Shown: piece after piece, positions 25,257 through 33,916 of the stretch | How the letters are laid out: each line of letters starts with the position of its first letter | Position numbering within the stretch: the stretch's first letter is position 1 | Source of the DNA: Pedobacter yonginensis | GTDB taxonomy: Bacteria > Bacteroidota > Bacteroidia > Sphingobacteriales > Sphingobacteriaceae | Direction of reading: 5' to 3' | Length of the DNA stretch: 64,000 nucleotides | Assembly: GCF_003173595.1 (NCBI RefSeq) | Contig: NZ_QGNZ01000001.1 | Location: 186,001 to 250,000 of the forward strand | Notes under the pieces: generated by a model | The model's database searches: none | What the model saw: the letters and a program-made list of their open reading frames with translations, nothing else | Told to the model about the DNA's origin: nothing | Made by a program: the position numbers and the translations under genes

Positions 25257-25577
25257 TTATTTTGATTTTAGTTTGAGGAATAGTTGTCTGGAACGAAATT
25301 TTAAACAGGATGGCAGATTACGTTTTGCAATGAACTTACTTAGCCCATGTTCACCAAAGCGATGGCTTAATCGAAAAGTAATCATAAAGATTGCTGTACC
25401 TGCTGCAAGAATTAGAGGGAGAATGATGAACAGATTTACCCTAGAAATGTAAAGGATGGCAAATGCGATAAGCAGTAGCACAAGACCAATTGCCAAATAG
25501 GCAATGTATTGGGCCTTCAGTCCCTTAAACATAATCGGCTTAGATACGCCCTTGTTAATTTGATAGATGCTTGCCAT
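25257..25577 (-). CDS. traF: TraF-like membrane protein (DUF4133)
   Basis: The 106-residue protein starts MASIYQINKGVSKPIMFKGL, the usual DUF4133 opening. Two adjacent membrane helices follow (YIAYLAIGLVLLLIAFAILYI and FIILPLILAAGTAIFMITF), then a basic C-terminal segment. DUF4133 is the TraF protein of Bacteroidota conjugative transposons and corresponds in size and topology to VirB3. It lies 2 bases from both traE and traG. Confidence 0.93.
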   Translation of the reverse strand: MASIYQINKGVSKPIMFKGLKAQYIAYLAIGLVLLLIAFAILYISRVNLFIILPLILAAGTAIFMITFRLSHRFGEHGLSKFIAKRNLPSCLKFRSRQLFLKLKSK

Positions 25578-25579
25578 AA

Positions 25580-25894
25580 CTAAATCCCGAAAAACGATTT
25601 AAGAACGGTAGCTACCACCACTAAAAAGATACAGCTTCCAAACCAAGCAGCGGCTACCTTGTTGGTGTCAGGTTCGCCACCATTCCATTTAGAATAGACT
25701 TTAACAGCACCAATAATGCCGATTACTGCGCCAATAGCATACATTAGGTCGCAACCAGTATCGAAATACCCCTTAACTTTATTAGTTGCCTCTTGTATAC
25801 CTGAATTTCCATCTTGTGCGCTGGCGGCGAATGTTAAGGCCAACAGGCAGAAGAAGAGAACAATGTTGATTTTTGATTTTATATTGGATTTCAT
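25580..25894 (-). CDS. traE: TraE-like pilin-type protein (DUF4134)
   Basis: The 104-residue protein has a cleavable signal (ending FAASAQ) and two hydrophobic helices (CDLMYAIGAVIGIIGAVKVYSKWNGG and AAAWFGSCIFLVVVATVL, near residues 49-100). This is the DUF4134/TraE family, the VirB2-like pilin or channel subunit of Bacteroidota conjugation. It is 2 bases upstream of traF. Confidence 0.93.
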   Translation of the reverse strand: MKSNIKSKINIVLFFCLLALTFAASAQDGNSGIQEATNKVKGYFDTGCDLMYAIGAVIGIIGAVKVYSKWNGGEPDTNKVAAAWFGSCIFLVVVATVLKSFFGI

Positions 25895-25921
25895 ATTGAT
25901 CTTGATTAAGAATGATTGATG

Positions 25922-26443
25922 TTAATCCCACAGGTTTTCCAGTTCCTCACTAGAGAGATGAAATGGGGCGTGATTACTGATGAATTGGTTAATTCTGCCA
26001 ATATTCGGATGGGAACCGATCTTTGGGTAATTTTCCTTAACCACCTCCATTAAGTTTAGAAAATCTTTTTTGGTGCCGTCTTCCTTTTCAAGTAAGGCCA
26101 AGACTTCTTTGATATCTTGGAGTACGTCAGGTATCAGCCCAACTTGGTCAGCCTTATCCTTTTCTGACGGAGTAAACCCAAAACTTCCTGCCGTAACTGA
26201 AGAAAGCCCATCAGGCAATTTTGCCTTTCCCATTAGTTCATCTTCGTGCAATTCTTCTTGAAGTACGTCCACATCGTCTTCCCATCTGTGTGGCAATTTT
26301 TCGGAAGTGGTAGAAGTACCATCTCTTTTTAAAAACCTTAAAAATTCAGCTCGATAGAAGATTAGGATTACACCTACATACCATATTAAACTAAGTACCA
26401 TTGAGGCAACCAAAAACTGTTGCCATGTAAATTGTTGTAACAT
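25922..26443 (-). CDS. Single-anchor membrane protein at the head of the transfer operon
   Basis: The 173-residue protein has one membrane helix near the N-terminus (FLVASMVLSLIWYVGVILIFY) and an acidic soluble domain containing EDDVDVLQEELHEDELMG and SNHAPFHLSSEELENLW. I recognise similar unnamed genes directly upstream of traE in Bacteroidota elements, but not a named family. It is the first gene of the leftward operon and starts 27 bases upstream of traE. Confidence 0.65.
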   Translation of the reverse strand: MLQQFTWQQFLVASMVLSLIWYVGVILIFYRAEFLRFLKRDGTSTTSEKLPHRWEDDVDVLQEELHEDELMGKAKLPDGLSSVTAGSFGFTPSEKDKADQVGLIPDVLQDIKEVLALLEKEDGTKKDFLNLMEVVKENYPKIGSHPNIGRINQFISNHAPFHLSSEELENLWD

Positions 26444-26574
26444 ATTATTTTGCTTTTATCTCAATGCTCCATTGCATTAGGATTTCATAAGCAAAGGTTC
26501 AAAGACATCAAATTTTTAATTCGCAACCGGTACGGTAGGTGCGTGATTTTAATAGTCTGAAACCTAAAAATTGC

Positions 26575-27432
26575 TCATTTGGATGGTTTAAATGCGTTAT
26601 CATCTTCAATTCTCTGGATGATGAATTCACGCATTTTATCAAGAAACTTAGTTGGACTATCACGTTTTCGGTTACGTATATCTATAAAATTTCGATACGA
26701 ACGGCTAAGATCGATTTGCAAGATGTGCTCCATCCATTTGATGATATCAGAGAGAGTGGCATTTCCACTGTTTAATTGACCCGTATAAAAAAGACCATAG
26801 ATAACTTCAACGAGATTAGTTTTATCACCTGTCCATTTAAAATTGAGATTTTCATTATTGGTTAATGTTGGATTGTCGTTTACGATTGTTGTTTTTATCG
26901 TATCGTATAAAATATGTTCCTGCAATTTTTCGTAAGCGAAAAATTTGGCGAAGAGGTAATCGCCAGCTGTAGCAAATGTGGGGTCAACATCTAGAAAGTC
27001 TAAATTAATCAGGTCTAAAGGTTTTCTTCCTCGTAAAAAATGAATGTTATCCATTTCTGTTGCACCTAAACGGTAATACTGATAAAAAAATTCGTGTTGT
27101 CGGAAAAATCGATTTATAAATTTTAGTTGCTCTTCACGGTATTCAGTAACCTGATCTATAATGATAGGTTTGTTGCTTTGGTAACTATATCGTTCAGATG
27201 CAAAAATTATTAATCCAGTAAACTGTGGTTTTAGAATTTTGAAAAATTCAATTTCTTCACATTCAGTATCAAATTGTTCTTCAAGAACTAATTTTTTAAC
27301 TTTTTCGAGCGATTTACTTACTAAGGTGTGGTAAGATTTTAGAATCTTAATTGGAGTAGACTTAGAACCTTCTACTTCATGCAGATCTGCATTTAACTTT
27401 TGCAAATACTCCTCGCATTTTTCTCTCATCAT
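26575..27432 (-). CDS. rteC: RteC-like regulator of conjugative element
   Basis: The 285-residue protein matches RteC in length and pattern: CEEYLQKLNADLHEVE at the start, RFFRQHEFFYQYYRLGATEMDNIHFLRG in the centre (residues around 108-135), and IKWMEHILQIDLSRSYRNFIDIRNRK near 228-253, the winged-helix DNA-binding end. In CTnDOT, RteC activates the excision operon. Here no xis genes and no rteA/rteB two-component genes lie beside it, so its target may differ. It is transcribed toward the transfer operon, 131 bases upstream. Confidence 0.85.
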   Translation of the reverse strand: MMREKCEEYLQKLNADLHEVEGSKSTPIKILKSYHTLVSKSLEKVKKLVLEEQFDTECEEIEFFKILKPQFTGLIIFASERYSYQSNKPIIIDQVTEYREEQLKFINRFFRQHEFFYQYYRLGATEMDNIHFLRGRKPLDLINLDFLDVDPTFATAGDYLFAKFFAYEKLQEHILYDTIKTTIVNDNPTLTNNENLNFKWTGDKTNLVEVIYGLFYTGQLNSGNATLSDIIKWMEHILQIDLSRSYRNFIDIRNRKRDSPTKFLDKMREFIIQRIEDDNAFKPSK

Positions 27433-27880
27433 AGCTTTATGTATTTAATTACCTTTTTGAGAGCGATGCCTAAGCTTATTATAACCAAAATTAGGAGAAA
27501 GCTAAGACTAGAAAGGTGATTTAAAATACAATCGAACCTTTATTAGGCCGAATTTTAAAAACATAGTTAAGTAGTAAAAAATGTAGCTCTAATAGCTGTA
27601 TGCATCGTTTTTTTATAAAAATGTTGATGCTTTCTCATTCAGCTTGAATTATGATTTCCTCAAACAAAATATATAATATAACTTGTGATAAAAATCACAA
27701 TCGAGCATCTCTAAAAAGAAATTGGTGCGGAGAAATTCGTTAAAAAAAAACTTAGAATTTATTGAGGATGTTGGAAGTTACTCGCCAATGTCAAAATAAA
27801 TCTTCTATTTCGTCGTTTTTTTTATATCACGATAAGAGAAACATATAATTAACAGACGCTCTTTGCTAAATGTTGTATAT
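27433..27880. other. 448 bp divergent intergenic region
   Basis: No gene is visible. The region separates leftward rteC from the rightward Crp/Fnr gene and must contain both promoters. It is very AT-rich and holds the TGTGA-N6-TCACA palindrome listed separately. Confidence 0.6.
27683..27700. promoter_or_regulatory. Crp/Fnr-type operator
   Basis: TTGTGAT (27683-27689) and ATCACAA (27694-27700) form a perfect palindrome with an AAAA centre, containing TGTGA-N6-TCACA, the classical CRP half-sites. It lies 181 bases upstream of a Crp/Fnr-family gene and 251 bases upstream of rteC, so autoregulation or control of rteC is possible. Confidence 0.55.
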
Positions 27881-28489
27881 ATGGAAAGCGATGTATCCGA
27901 TTCAATTGATTTGGTTTTAGTTCTTGGTTCGATAACTCCTTTATCTGCCCCATTTCAAGAACGTATTACAAACCAAGTGCTTACAGAAACCTTTAAAAAG
28001 GGACACATTCTGCTCCGACCAGGAGAAGTAGCCAGAAGAATATATTATATCAAAAAAGGATTTCTTAGGGCTTATATCATAGATGAAAATGGTAAAGAAT
28101 GTACCTCTTGGTTAATGGGTGCAAATGATTTGATGATTTCTGTTTATAGTTTTTTTACACAGCGGCCAGCTGACGAATACATAGAGGTATTAGATGACTG
28201 TATTCTTCAATCAATCACATGGAACCAACTGCAATCATATTATGCCGATTTTAAAGAGGGAAACTACATAGGACGTGTTCTTACTGAAAAGTATTATATC
28301 CTAAGTGAAGAACGGAGTATTTTCATGCGTACGAAAACCCCAGAAGAACGATATAAAATTCTACTACAACAGCATAATCAAATTGAACAGTTAACAACTC
28401 AATCTAATATTGCATCATATCTAGGAATTACAAGAGAAACACTAAGTCGCATTAGAAGCAAGATGTTAAAAACGCGTCTTGCTAGTTAA
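27881..28489 (+). CDS. Crp/Fnr-family transcriptional regulator
   Basis: The 202-residue protein has an N-terminal cyclic-nucleotide-like beta-roll (KKGHILLRPGEVARRIYYIKKGFLRAYI, residues around 42-69) and a C-terminal helix-turn-helix (TTQSNIASYLGITRETLSRIRSKM). The effector is unknown: the cAMP-binding RxS signature is not evident, and no FNR-type cysteine set is present. ATG 27881 is preferred to TTG 27863. It heads a rightward cluster with a lipoprotein, a small membrane protein and a protease-like protein, starting 16 bases before the lipoprotein gene. Confidence 0.85.
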   Translation: MESDVSDSIDLVLVLGSITPLSAPFQERITNQVLTETFKKGHILLRPGEVARRIYYIKKGFLRAYIIDENGKECTSWLMGANDLMISVYSFFTQRPADEYIEVLDDCILQSITWNQLQSYYADFKEGNYIGRVLTEKYYILSEERSIFMRTKTPEERYKILLQQHNQIEQLTTQSNIASYLGITRETLSRIRSKMLKTRLAS

Positions 28490-28505
28490 CCTAATTTTCA
28501 CTTAA

Positions 28506-29921
28506 ATGAAGTATATGAAAAAGAGCATCCAATTTTATATCCTATTCATTTTAACATTCTCCGCCTGTAAAAAGGAAACAAAAATTGATAAAGAATTACC
28601 TGTAAAAGAAACCATTACACTTAATGAAGCACTTAATTGGCTAAGTAAACAAGCAGATACATCTTCGCTCGTTAGTAAATACCCAATTAGGTCAACTAAT
28701 GCTAAATCTGTTGCAACTAACGACGGAAACCGAATAATAATTACTATTTCTGGGCAACCCATATATCAGAATATCAAACAAGGTTATAGGCAACTATCTA
28801 TAGAACGAAATTCCAAGACTAACCAAATTGAAGGAAAATTCATTGAAATTATCCCAGATGCGCTTTATTTTCAGGCAAAGCAGAAAGTAGATCAAAGTGA
28901 TTTCACAGGAAGGATTTTAGTTTATGACCTAAATTATAATTTGGAAAAAGGTTCAATTTATAACAATGGTAAACAAATAGGAGAATCACGCCCTTCAACC
29001 AAAAGTGAAAAGCTTGCATTTACTCAAAATAAACCTCAATTACCAATATTAGCTACGTTCGAACAAAATTCTACATCAGCCAATGGCAAAATATCTATGG
29101 CACGGATGATCGAAACCTGTGCATGGCTACAAACGAGTTATGTAGATGCCGAAGGTGTTTTTACGGTTCATGCAGAAAGATATTGTGAATATTTTTATTT
29201 AGATGATGGTGGTGGCGGTGGCAATTACAATGATGGCGGAATAAACTACGAAACTCCAAGTGGCGGAGGAGGAGGTGGTGGAAGTACGAGCACCCCAGCA
29301 CCTCCGCCACCCTCAAACATACCGGGAGAAAACAATAACAATGTTGACCCTAAAAAAATGGTTGAGTGCTTTGGCAACGTGCCAAGTGCAGGTGCTGCAT
29401 TTCAGGTTAAAGTTTTGGTTGTTGAACCAATGCCGGGAACATTTTTTAATGTTGGCCCCAATAGTTTTGGACACGTAGCTATCCAACTGACAAAAGTAAA
29501 TGGAGATCGATCAGTAACTCAAACATTAGGTTTTTATGGTTCAGGTTCTGGACTTGATAAATTAATTTCTCCATCCACTATTAAAGATAACGGTGATATT
29601 GAATATAATATGAATGCCAATTATTTCACTGATGCATCTAGCTTTCAAAAGATTTTAGACTACGTGGCTAACCCACCAACAAACTATCATTTTACAGATT
29701 TTAATTGTGCCGCATTTGTTTACAATGCAGCTAGGGCTGGAAATCTCCCTGTTCCAAATCCAACTACTACTTTTGGAATTGGAGGGCCTGGTGGTGTAGG
29801 CACAGGTATGTCTCCTGCGGGATGGGGGTCAGCACTTCGTTCAGAAAAAGCAGCTAATCCCAAAGCAAATATTGGTGAAGGTGGCGGTACTGCCCCTGCA
29901 AGTAAAGGGGAATGTAAATAA
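28506..29921 (+). CDS. Lipoprotein with Gly-rich linker and papain-like C-terminal domain
   Basis: The 471-residue protein has a lipoprotein signal (FILTFSAC, Cys 21). A variable beta-rich N-terminal domain (about 35-235) follows, then a Gly/Pro low-complexity linker (about 235-280). The C-terminal domain has a GHVAIQL motif (H323) and a later DFNCAAFVYNAARAG motif (C401). His before Cys is the order of permuted NlpC/P60 or LRAT-like papain folds, so a hydrolase or acyltransferase activity is plausible. I recall related lipoproteins in Pedobacter-like genomes but no characterised member. It may be an exported effector with the small membrane protein downstream as partner. Confidence 0.55.
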   Translation: MKYMKKSIQFYILFILTFSACKKETKIDKELPVKETITLNEALNWLSKQADTSSLVSKYPIRSTNAKSVATNDGNRIIITISGQPIYQNIKQGYRQLSIERNSKTNQIEGKFIEIIPDALYFQAKQKVDQSDFTGRILVYDLNYNLEKGSIYNNGKQIGESRPSTKSEKLAFTQNKPQLPILATFEQNSTSANGKISMARMIETCAWLQTSYVDAEGVFTVHAERYCEYFYLDDGGGGGNYNDGGINYETPSGGGGGGGSTSTPAPPPPSNIPGENNNNVDPKKMVECFGNVPSAGAAFQVKVLVVEPMPGTFFNVGPNSFGHVAIQLTKVNGDRSVTQTLGFYGSGSGLDKLISPSTIKDNGDIEYNMNANYFTDASSFQKILDYVANPPTNYHFTDFNCAAFVYNAARAGNLPVPNPTTTFGIGGPGGVGTGMSPAGWGSALRSEKAANPKANIGEGGGTAPASKGECK

Positions 29922-29944
29922 TAAAAGTATCTTAAATTGATATT

Positions 29945-30292
29945 ATGGAAAATCAAAAATCAATAATAACAAAAAATAGAAAAGTAATCTTAATTGCTAT
30001 TGCAGTGGTAATTATAATAAGCAATACACCACCTATGCAGTTTTTCCTACTCGAAAATTATAACTATCAAAATGCAGACGGTTCATTTAAATATACGGAA
30101 GAACCAGGACAGGCATTAGATTTTAAAGTTGGCGAAAGAAGATGGGAAAGATTTAAAACTGAAAACAGCAGTGATCCAAATCAAACGCTGTACAGAACCT
30201 TTAGAATCAAACCTTGGCAGTTTTGGGAGTGGTGGCAGTTTATAGCCCATGGAAAAAGATTTACTTTGCCTTATTTGAGCGCTCCTAATTAA
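29945..30292 (+). CDS. Small single-pass membrane protein, 115 aa
   Basis: The 115-residue protein has one membrane helix near the N-terminus (VILIAIAVVIIISNTPPMQFFLL) and a soluble aromatic-rich tail (WERFKTENSSDPNQTLYRTFRIKPWQFWEWWQF in residues 67-99). No family is recognised. It follows the papain-like lipoprotein gene by 23 bases. An immunity or partner role is possible but rests only on position. Confidence 0.6.
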   Translation: MENQKSIITKNRKVILIAIAVVIIISNTPPMQFFLLENYNYQNADGSFKYTEEPGQALDFKVGERRWERFKTENSSDPNQTLYRTFRIKPWQFWEWWQFIAHGKRFTLPYLSAPN

Positions 30293-30356
30293 TGAAATTG
30301 CAATAATTACGCAGTATTACTAACTTGGTAATTATTAATTTAGCGTAATTAAAAAA

Positions 30357-31118
30357 ATGTCAATAACTGATGCAGAAGTTATGGTTCTCTCGTCCATACA
30401 AGTTTATATGGGGGGCAAAGAAAATATAAAGCCACATGGGTTTGGCTCAGGCTTTATAGTCAAATATTTAGATAGACGTTTTTTTATAACGGTAAGGCAT
30501 GTTACTGATTATGAAGGAATGGTAACCTATTTAGAAACCAATCTTCCTATTAGTGCAAATGGAGCTATTTTAAAACCAGTTGGTGGGTTATGTTATTTCG
30601 ATATGTTCACATTAGCTGAAGGCATTTTACCGGATGATTTTATTAAATTTTTAAATGATGGACCACGAAAAAGACTAGATATTTGTTTTGCTGAAATTAA
30701 GGATGATGTACCCTTGCTTCAACTAGCAATGAACTTTGGGGCATTTAGCGTGCCCGAATGTTCTAAAATAGACCTTGATCTTACATATACAGATTTACCT
30801 AATAAAGAAGAACGATACGGGTTCTATGGGAAAATTAAACCTGTTTACGAAGGCATGAAATTACATCTAACTCCTAAATTCAATCATTCATTAAAATTCC
30901 ATAGAACAAATTCTGAATTTCATATTTTTTTAGCTCCTAAGATTATTAAATCGGCTGATGAATATGAAGGCTGTAGTGGTGCACCAATTTTAGATTCGGA
31001 GCAAAGATTAGTAGGTGTCGCATGTGCAGTTGTAACAAATACAAAAATGATTTATGCATTCCCTATTCAAAAATGTAAAGAATTATTAGATACCGCCATC
31101 CAAACAGGGATGCTGTAA
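30357..31118 (+). CDS. Trypsin-like serine protease domain protein
   Basis: The 253-residue protein has the chymotrypsin-fold signature: GFGSGFIV near residues 28-35, FFITVRHV with the likely catalytic H48 (usual form TAAHV), RLDICFAE with the likely D108, and EGCSGAPILDSEQRLVGV with the likely S207 (usual form GxSGGP). There is no signal peptide, so it probably acts in the cytoplasm. It is the last gene of the Crp/Fnr cluster. Cytoplasmic trypsin-like proteins beside other effector-like genes are known in defence and signalling islands, but the role here is unknown. Confidence 0.7.
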   Translation: MSITDAEVMVLSSIQVYMGGKENIKPHGFGSGFIVKYLDRRFFITVRHVTDYEGMVTYLETNLPISANGAILKPVGGLCYFDMFTLAEGILPDDFIKFLNDGPRKRLDICFAEIKDDVPLLQLAMNFGAFSVPECSKIDLDLTYTDLPNKEERYGFYGKIKPVYEGMKLHLTPKFNHSLKFHRTNSEFHIFLAPKIIKSADEYEGCSGAPILDSEQRLVGVACAVVTNTKMIYAFPIQKCKELLDTAIQTGML

Positions 31119-31225
31119 AATCATAAAAGTCTCAATTTTAAATAATAGTTCAATATTTTAAAGAGCATATTAAAGAACTGGCTACAATGTATAAATTTAT
31201 TTAAATCATCTATTTTTAGCCAAAA

Positions 31226-33280
31226 TTAACTTTTTACCTTCAATAGGCTTGCGTTTATAGCTACTACAACGGTACTAACTGTCATTAAAACGGCACCCGC
31301 TGCTGGACTAAGTAAAATGCCTTGGCTATACAAAACACCAGCGGCCAAAGGGAGTGCAACGACATTGTAACCTGTAGCCCACATTAAATTTTGTATCATC
31401 TTCCTGTATGTAGCCTTGCCAAAAAGGATCAGGTTTACAACATCTTTTGGATTGCTGTTCACTAACACAATTCCTGCTGTTTCCGCTGCAATGTCGCTAC
31501 CTGAGCCGACGGCAATACCTACATCTGCAATCGCAAGCGCAGGGGCATCATTTACCCCATCACCTGTCATAGCTACAAATTCGCCTTTGCTCTGCAAATC
31601 TTTTATTTTTTCCAATTTCTGGTGTGGTAGTACCTCTGCCATAAAACTATCCATGCCTAAGACTTTACTCACGCTTGCAGCTACTTTACCATTATCGCCA
31701 GTAAGAAGAATAGACTTGATATTGTTCTGTTTCAATGTTTTGATAGCTTCAGCAGACTCGGGGCGTATCTGATCGGAAAGGGCAATATAGCCCGTCAATT
31801 CATCATCAACCAATAAAAAAACAACAGTCTCGGTATCATCCGCTTTGAAATCATTAGGAACTGCAATCTTATTTTCTTTAAGATAACCAGGACTTACAAC
31901 TGACACTTTCTTATTCTCTACTATCGCCTCAACGCCTTTACCCGTAATTGCATTAAATTTCTCGGCACTAGGGATTTTGATTGATAGTTCTTTAACTTTT
32001 TGAAGAATTCCTGTAGCAATTGGGTGTTCAGACTTTAGCTCTAAGGCAGAAGCAAGGCGGATGATCTCGTTTTCATCTATGCCTTTTTGCAACGATACGA
32101 TTTTCGAAACCTCAAATTTACCTACTGTTAGCGTGCCTGTCTTATCAAATACAATAGTTGTTATTTTTCGTGAATTTTCAAATGCAGTCCTGTTCTTGAT
32201 TAATAGTCCGTTCTTCGCAGACAATGCAGTTGATTTGGCGACTACCAAAGGTACGGCCAGACCCAATGCATGTGGGCAGCAAATCACAATTACCGTTACC
32301 ATGCGTTCCATTGCAAACGCCAGTGTTTGTCCAGTTAAATACCAATATAGGAATGTACCAATACCAGAAACCAGTGCAATAATAGTTAACCATTTTGCTG
32401 CTTTATCTGCTAACAATTGTGTTTGCGACTTCGATTTCTGTGCCTCATCAACCAATTTGATTACTTGCGAGAGATATGAATCCTTTGCGGAATGTGACAC
32501 AGTAACCTTAATCGATCCGTTTCCATTGATAGCACCAGCGATTACTTTATCACCTTTTACCTTTTGTACGGGCTTGGATTCTCCCGTAAGCATAGATTCA
32601 TTTAAATAGCTTTCACCATCCAAAATTATTCCATCTGCAGCCACCTTTTCACCCGGTTTTACCAGAATTATATCGTTCTCTTTTATTGTATCCGTTTTTA
32701 CGTCGTGAACCATATCTGGCATAACCATATGTGCTTCGGACGGCATCAACTGCACCAAAAGCTCCAGTTCCTTTGATGCCCCTGCTATTGATTTCATTTC
32801 TATCCAATGACCCAAAAGCATAATCAAGATCAGAGTTGCCAATTCCCAGAAAAAATCCATGCCTGAAAGTCCAAAAACGATGGCCACACTATATCCATAG
32901 GCAACCGTGATGGCAAAACCGATCAAGAACATCATGCCAGGATTCTTTGCTTTTACCTCATCAGCCCATCCTTTTAAAAATGGCCAGCCACCGTAAAAAA
33001 ACACAATAGATGAAAGTGCAAACAGAATATAAGAGGAGCCAGTAAATTGCCAGTTTACACCAATAAAATGCTGAATCATTTCTGATAATAGCATAATAGG
33101 AAAGGTTAAGACCAGCACCACATAAAAGCGCTTCTTAAAATCATCAATCATCGCTTGATGATTATGCCCTTGATGTCCCATTGCAGGATTAGAACCGTGA
33201 GACATTTTGCTGTGATCCATTTTTGTAGGTTCACTTTTTGCAATATCAGCGGACGTTTTTTGGTGTTGATGGTGTTCCAT
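31226..33280 (-). CDS. copB: CopB-type P1B-3 copper-exporting ATPase (CPH motif)
   Basis: The 684-residue P-type ATPase begins with a His/Met-rich tail (MEHHQHQ, then HQGHNHQ near 36-42). Its metal-transport motif is C335-P336-H337, typical of P1B-3 Cu(II)/Ag(I) exporters, unlike the CPC motif of the two other pumps in the window. The phosphorylation motif is D379-KTGT, followed by TGDGVNDAPALAIADVGIA. There is no HMA domain. It pumps copper or silver from the cytoplasm. It lies downstream of a small secreted gene and of the large oxidase gene in the leftward copper cluster. Confidence 0.92.
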   Translation of the reverse strand: MEHHQHQKTSADIAKSEPTKMDHSKMSHGSNPAMGHQGHNHQAMIDDFKKRFYVVLVLTFPIMLLSEMIQHFIGVNWQFTGSSYILFALSSIVFFYGGWPFLKGWADEVKAKNPGMMFLIGFAITVAYGYSVAIVFGLSGMDFFWELATLILIMLLGHWIEMKSIAGASKELELLVQLMPSEAHMVMPDMVHDVKTDTIKENDIILVKPGEKVAADGIILDGESYLNESMLTGESKPVQKVKGDKVIAGAINGNGSIKVTVSHSAKDSYLSQVIKLVDEAQKSKSQTQLLADKAAKWLTIIALVSGIGTFLYWYLTGQTLAFAMERMVTVIVICCPHALGLAVPLVVAKSTALSAKNGLLIKNRTAFENSRKITTIVFDKTGTLTVGKFEVSKIVSLQKGIDENEIIRLASALELKSEHPIATGILQKVKELSIKIPSAEKFNAITGKGVEAIVENKKVSVVSPGYLKENKIAVPNDFKADDTETVVFLLVDDELTGYIALSDQIRPESAEAIKTLKQNNIKSILLTGDNGKVAASVSKVLGMDSFMAEVLPHQKLEKIKDLQSKGEFVAMTGDGVNDAPALAIADVGIAVGSGSDIAAETAGIVLVNSNPKDVVNLILFGKATYRKMIQNLMWATGYNVVALPLAAGVLYSQGILLSPAAGAVLMTVSTVVVAINASLLKVKS

Positions 33281-33333
33281 AATTTAATTTGATGTAGAGA
33301 ACCTTTCTAATACGATTGGATTCTCAATTCGTG

Positions 33334-33783
33334 CTATTTTGTCTTTTTCTGCGCAAGGAAATAGCAATGGGCAGCACAAGCATGGAGCTTGTAGTTCTTG
33401 TGCACAGTCCCCAATGAATGGCCCTTTGGATCCAGTATTTCACATTTTTCTGCGTCTATATCCCTTACTGTAATAATATTTTCTCCCTTGATGTTGTAAT
33501 AGTTGCCGTTCTTTTGTGCCTTGCCCAAGTTTTTACCCTTCGAGTCTATGACATTTCCATTGCCATCAATAAAATAGATTGTCTTACCTTGATTGTCCTT
33601 TATAATATTGTCCTTGGTGATGTAGCCAAGTTTGTTCCAGCCATGGTCATGGATTTCACCCTTTTTATTGATGGATATTTTTTCGACTTTCACTTTTTCT
33701 GCTTTTGTCTGACCGAAGACATTGACTGTAAGTACTGTTAATGCCATCAACATTAAGGAGAATAAGAAATGGATTTTTTTCAT
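33334..33783 (-). CDS. Secreted beta-flower-type repeat protein
   Basis: The 149-residue protein starts at ATG 33783 with a signal peptide (to about residue 24, ending NVFGQ). A series of short beta repeats follows: KGEIHDHGWNKLGYI, KDNQGKTIYFIDGNGNVIDSKGKNLGKAQ (split over residues 56-85), and PKGHSLGTVHKNYKLHACAAHCYFL at the end. This resembles the small family called 5-fold beta-flower protein. Two cysteines and several histidines at the C-terminus could bind copper. It lies 53 bases upstream of copB. Confidence 0.6.
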   Translation of the reverse strand: MKKIHFLFSLMLMALTVLTVNVFGQTKAEKVKVEKISINKKGEIHDHGWNKLGYITKDNIIKDNQGKTIYFIDGNGNVIDSKGKNLGKAQKNGNYYNIKGENIITVRDIDAEKCEILDPKGHSLGTVHKNYKLHACAAHCYFLAQKKTK

Positions 33784-33916
33784 GATTTCTATAATTTGTT
33801 TACCGAATGTACGCTTAGACACCATCTAATCTATTGACCCTCATCAACTACTAAAATGATGTGTATCACTAAATTATATCTTGGAAAAAGACCATTTCTT
33901 ACTCCCCTAAAATAAA

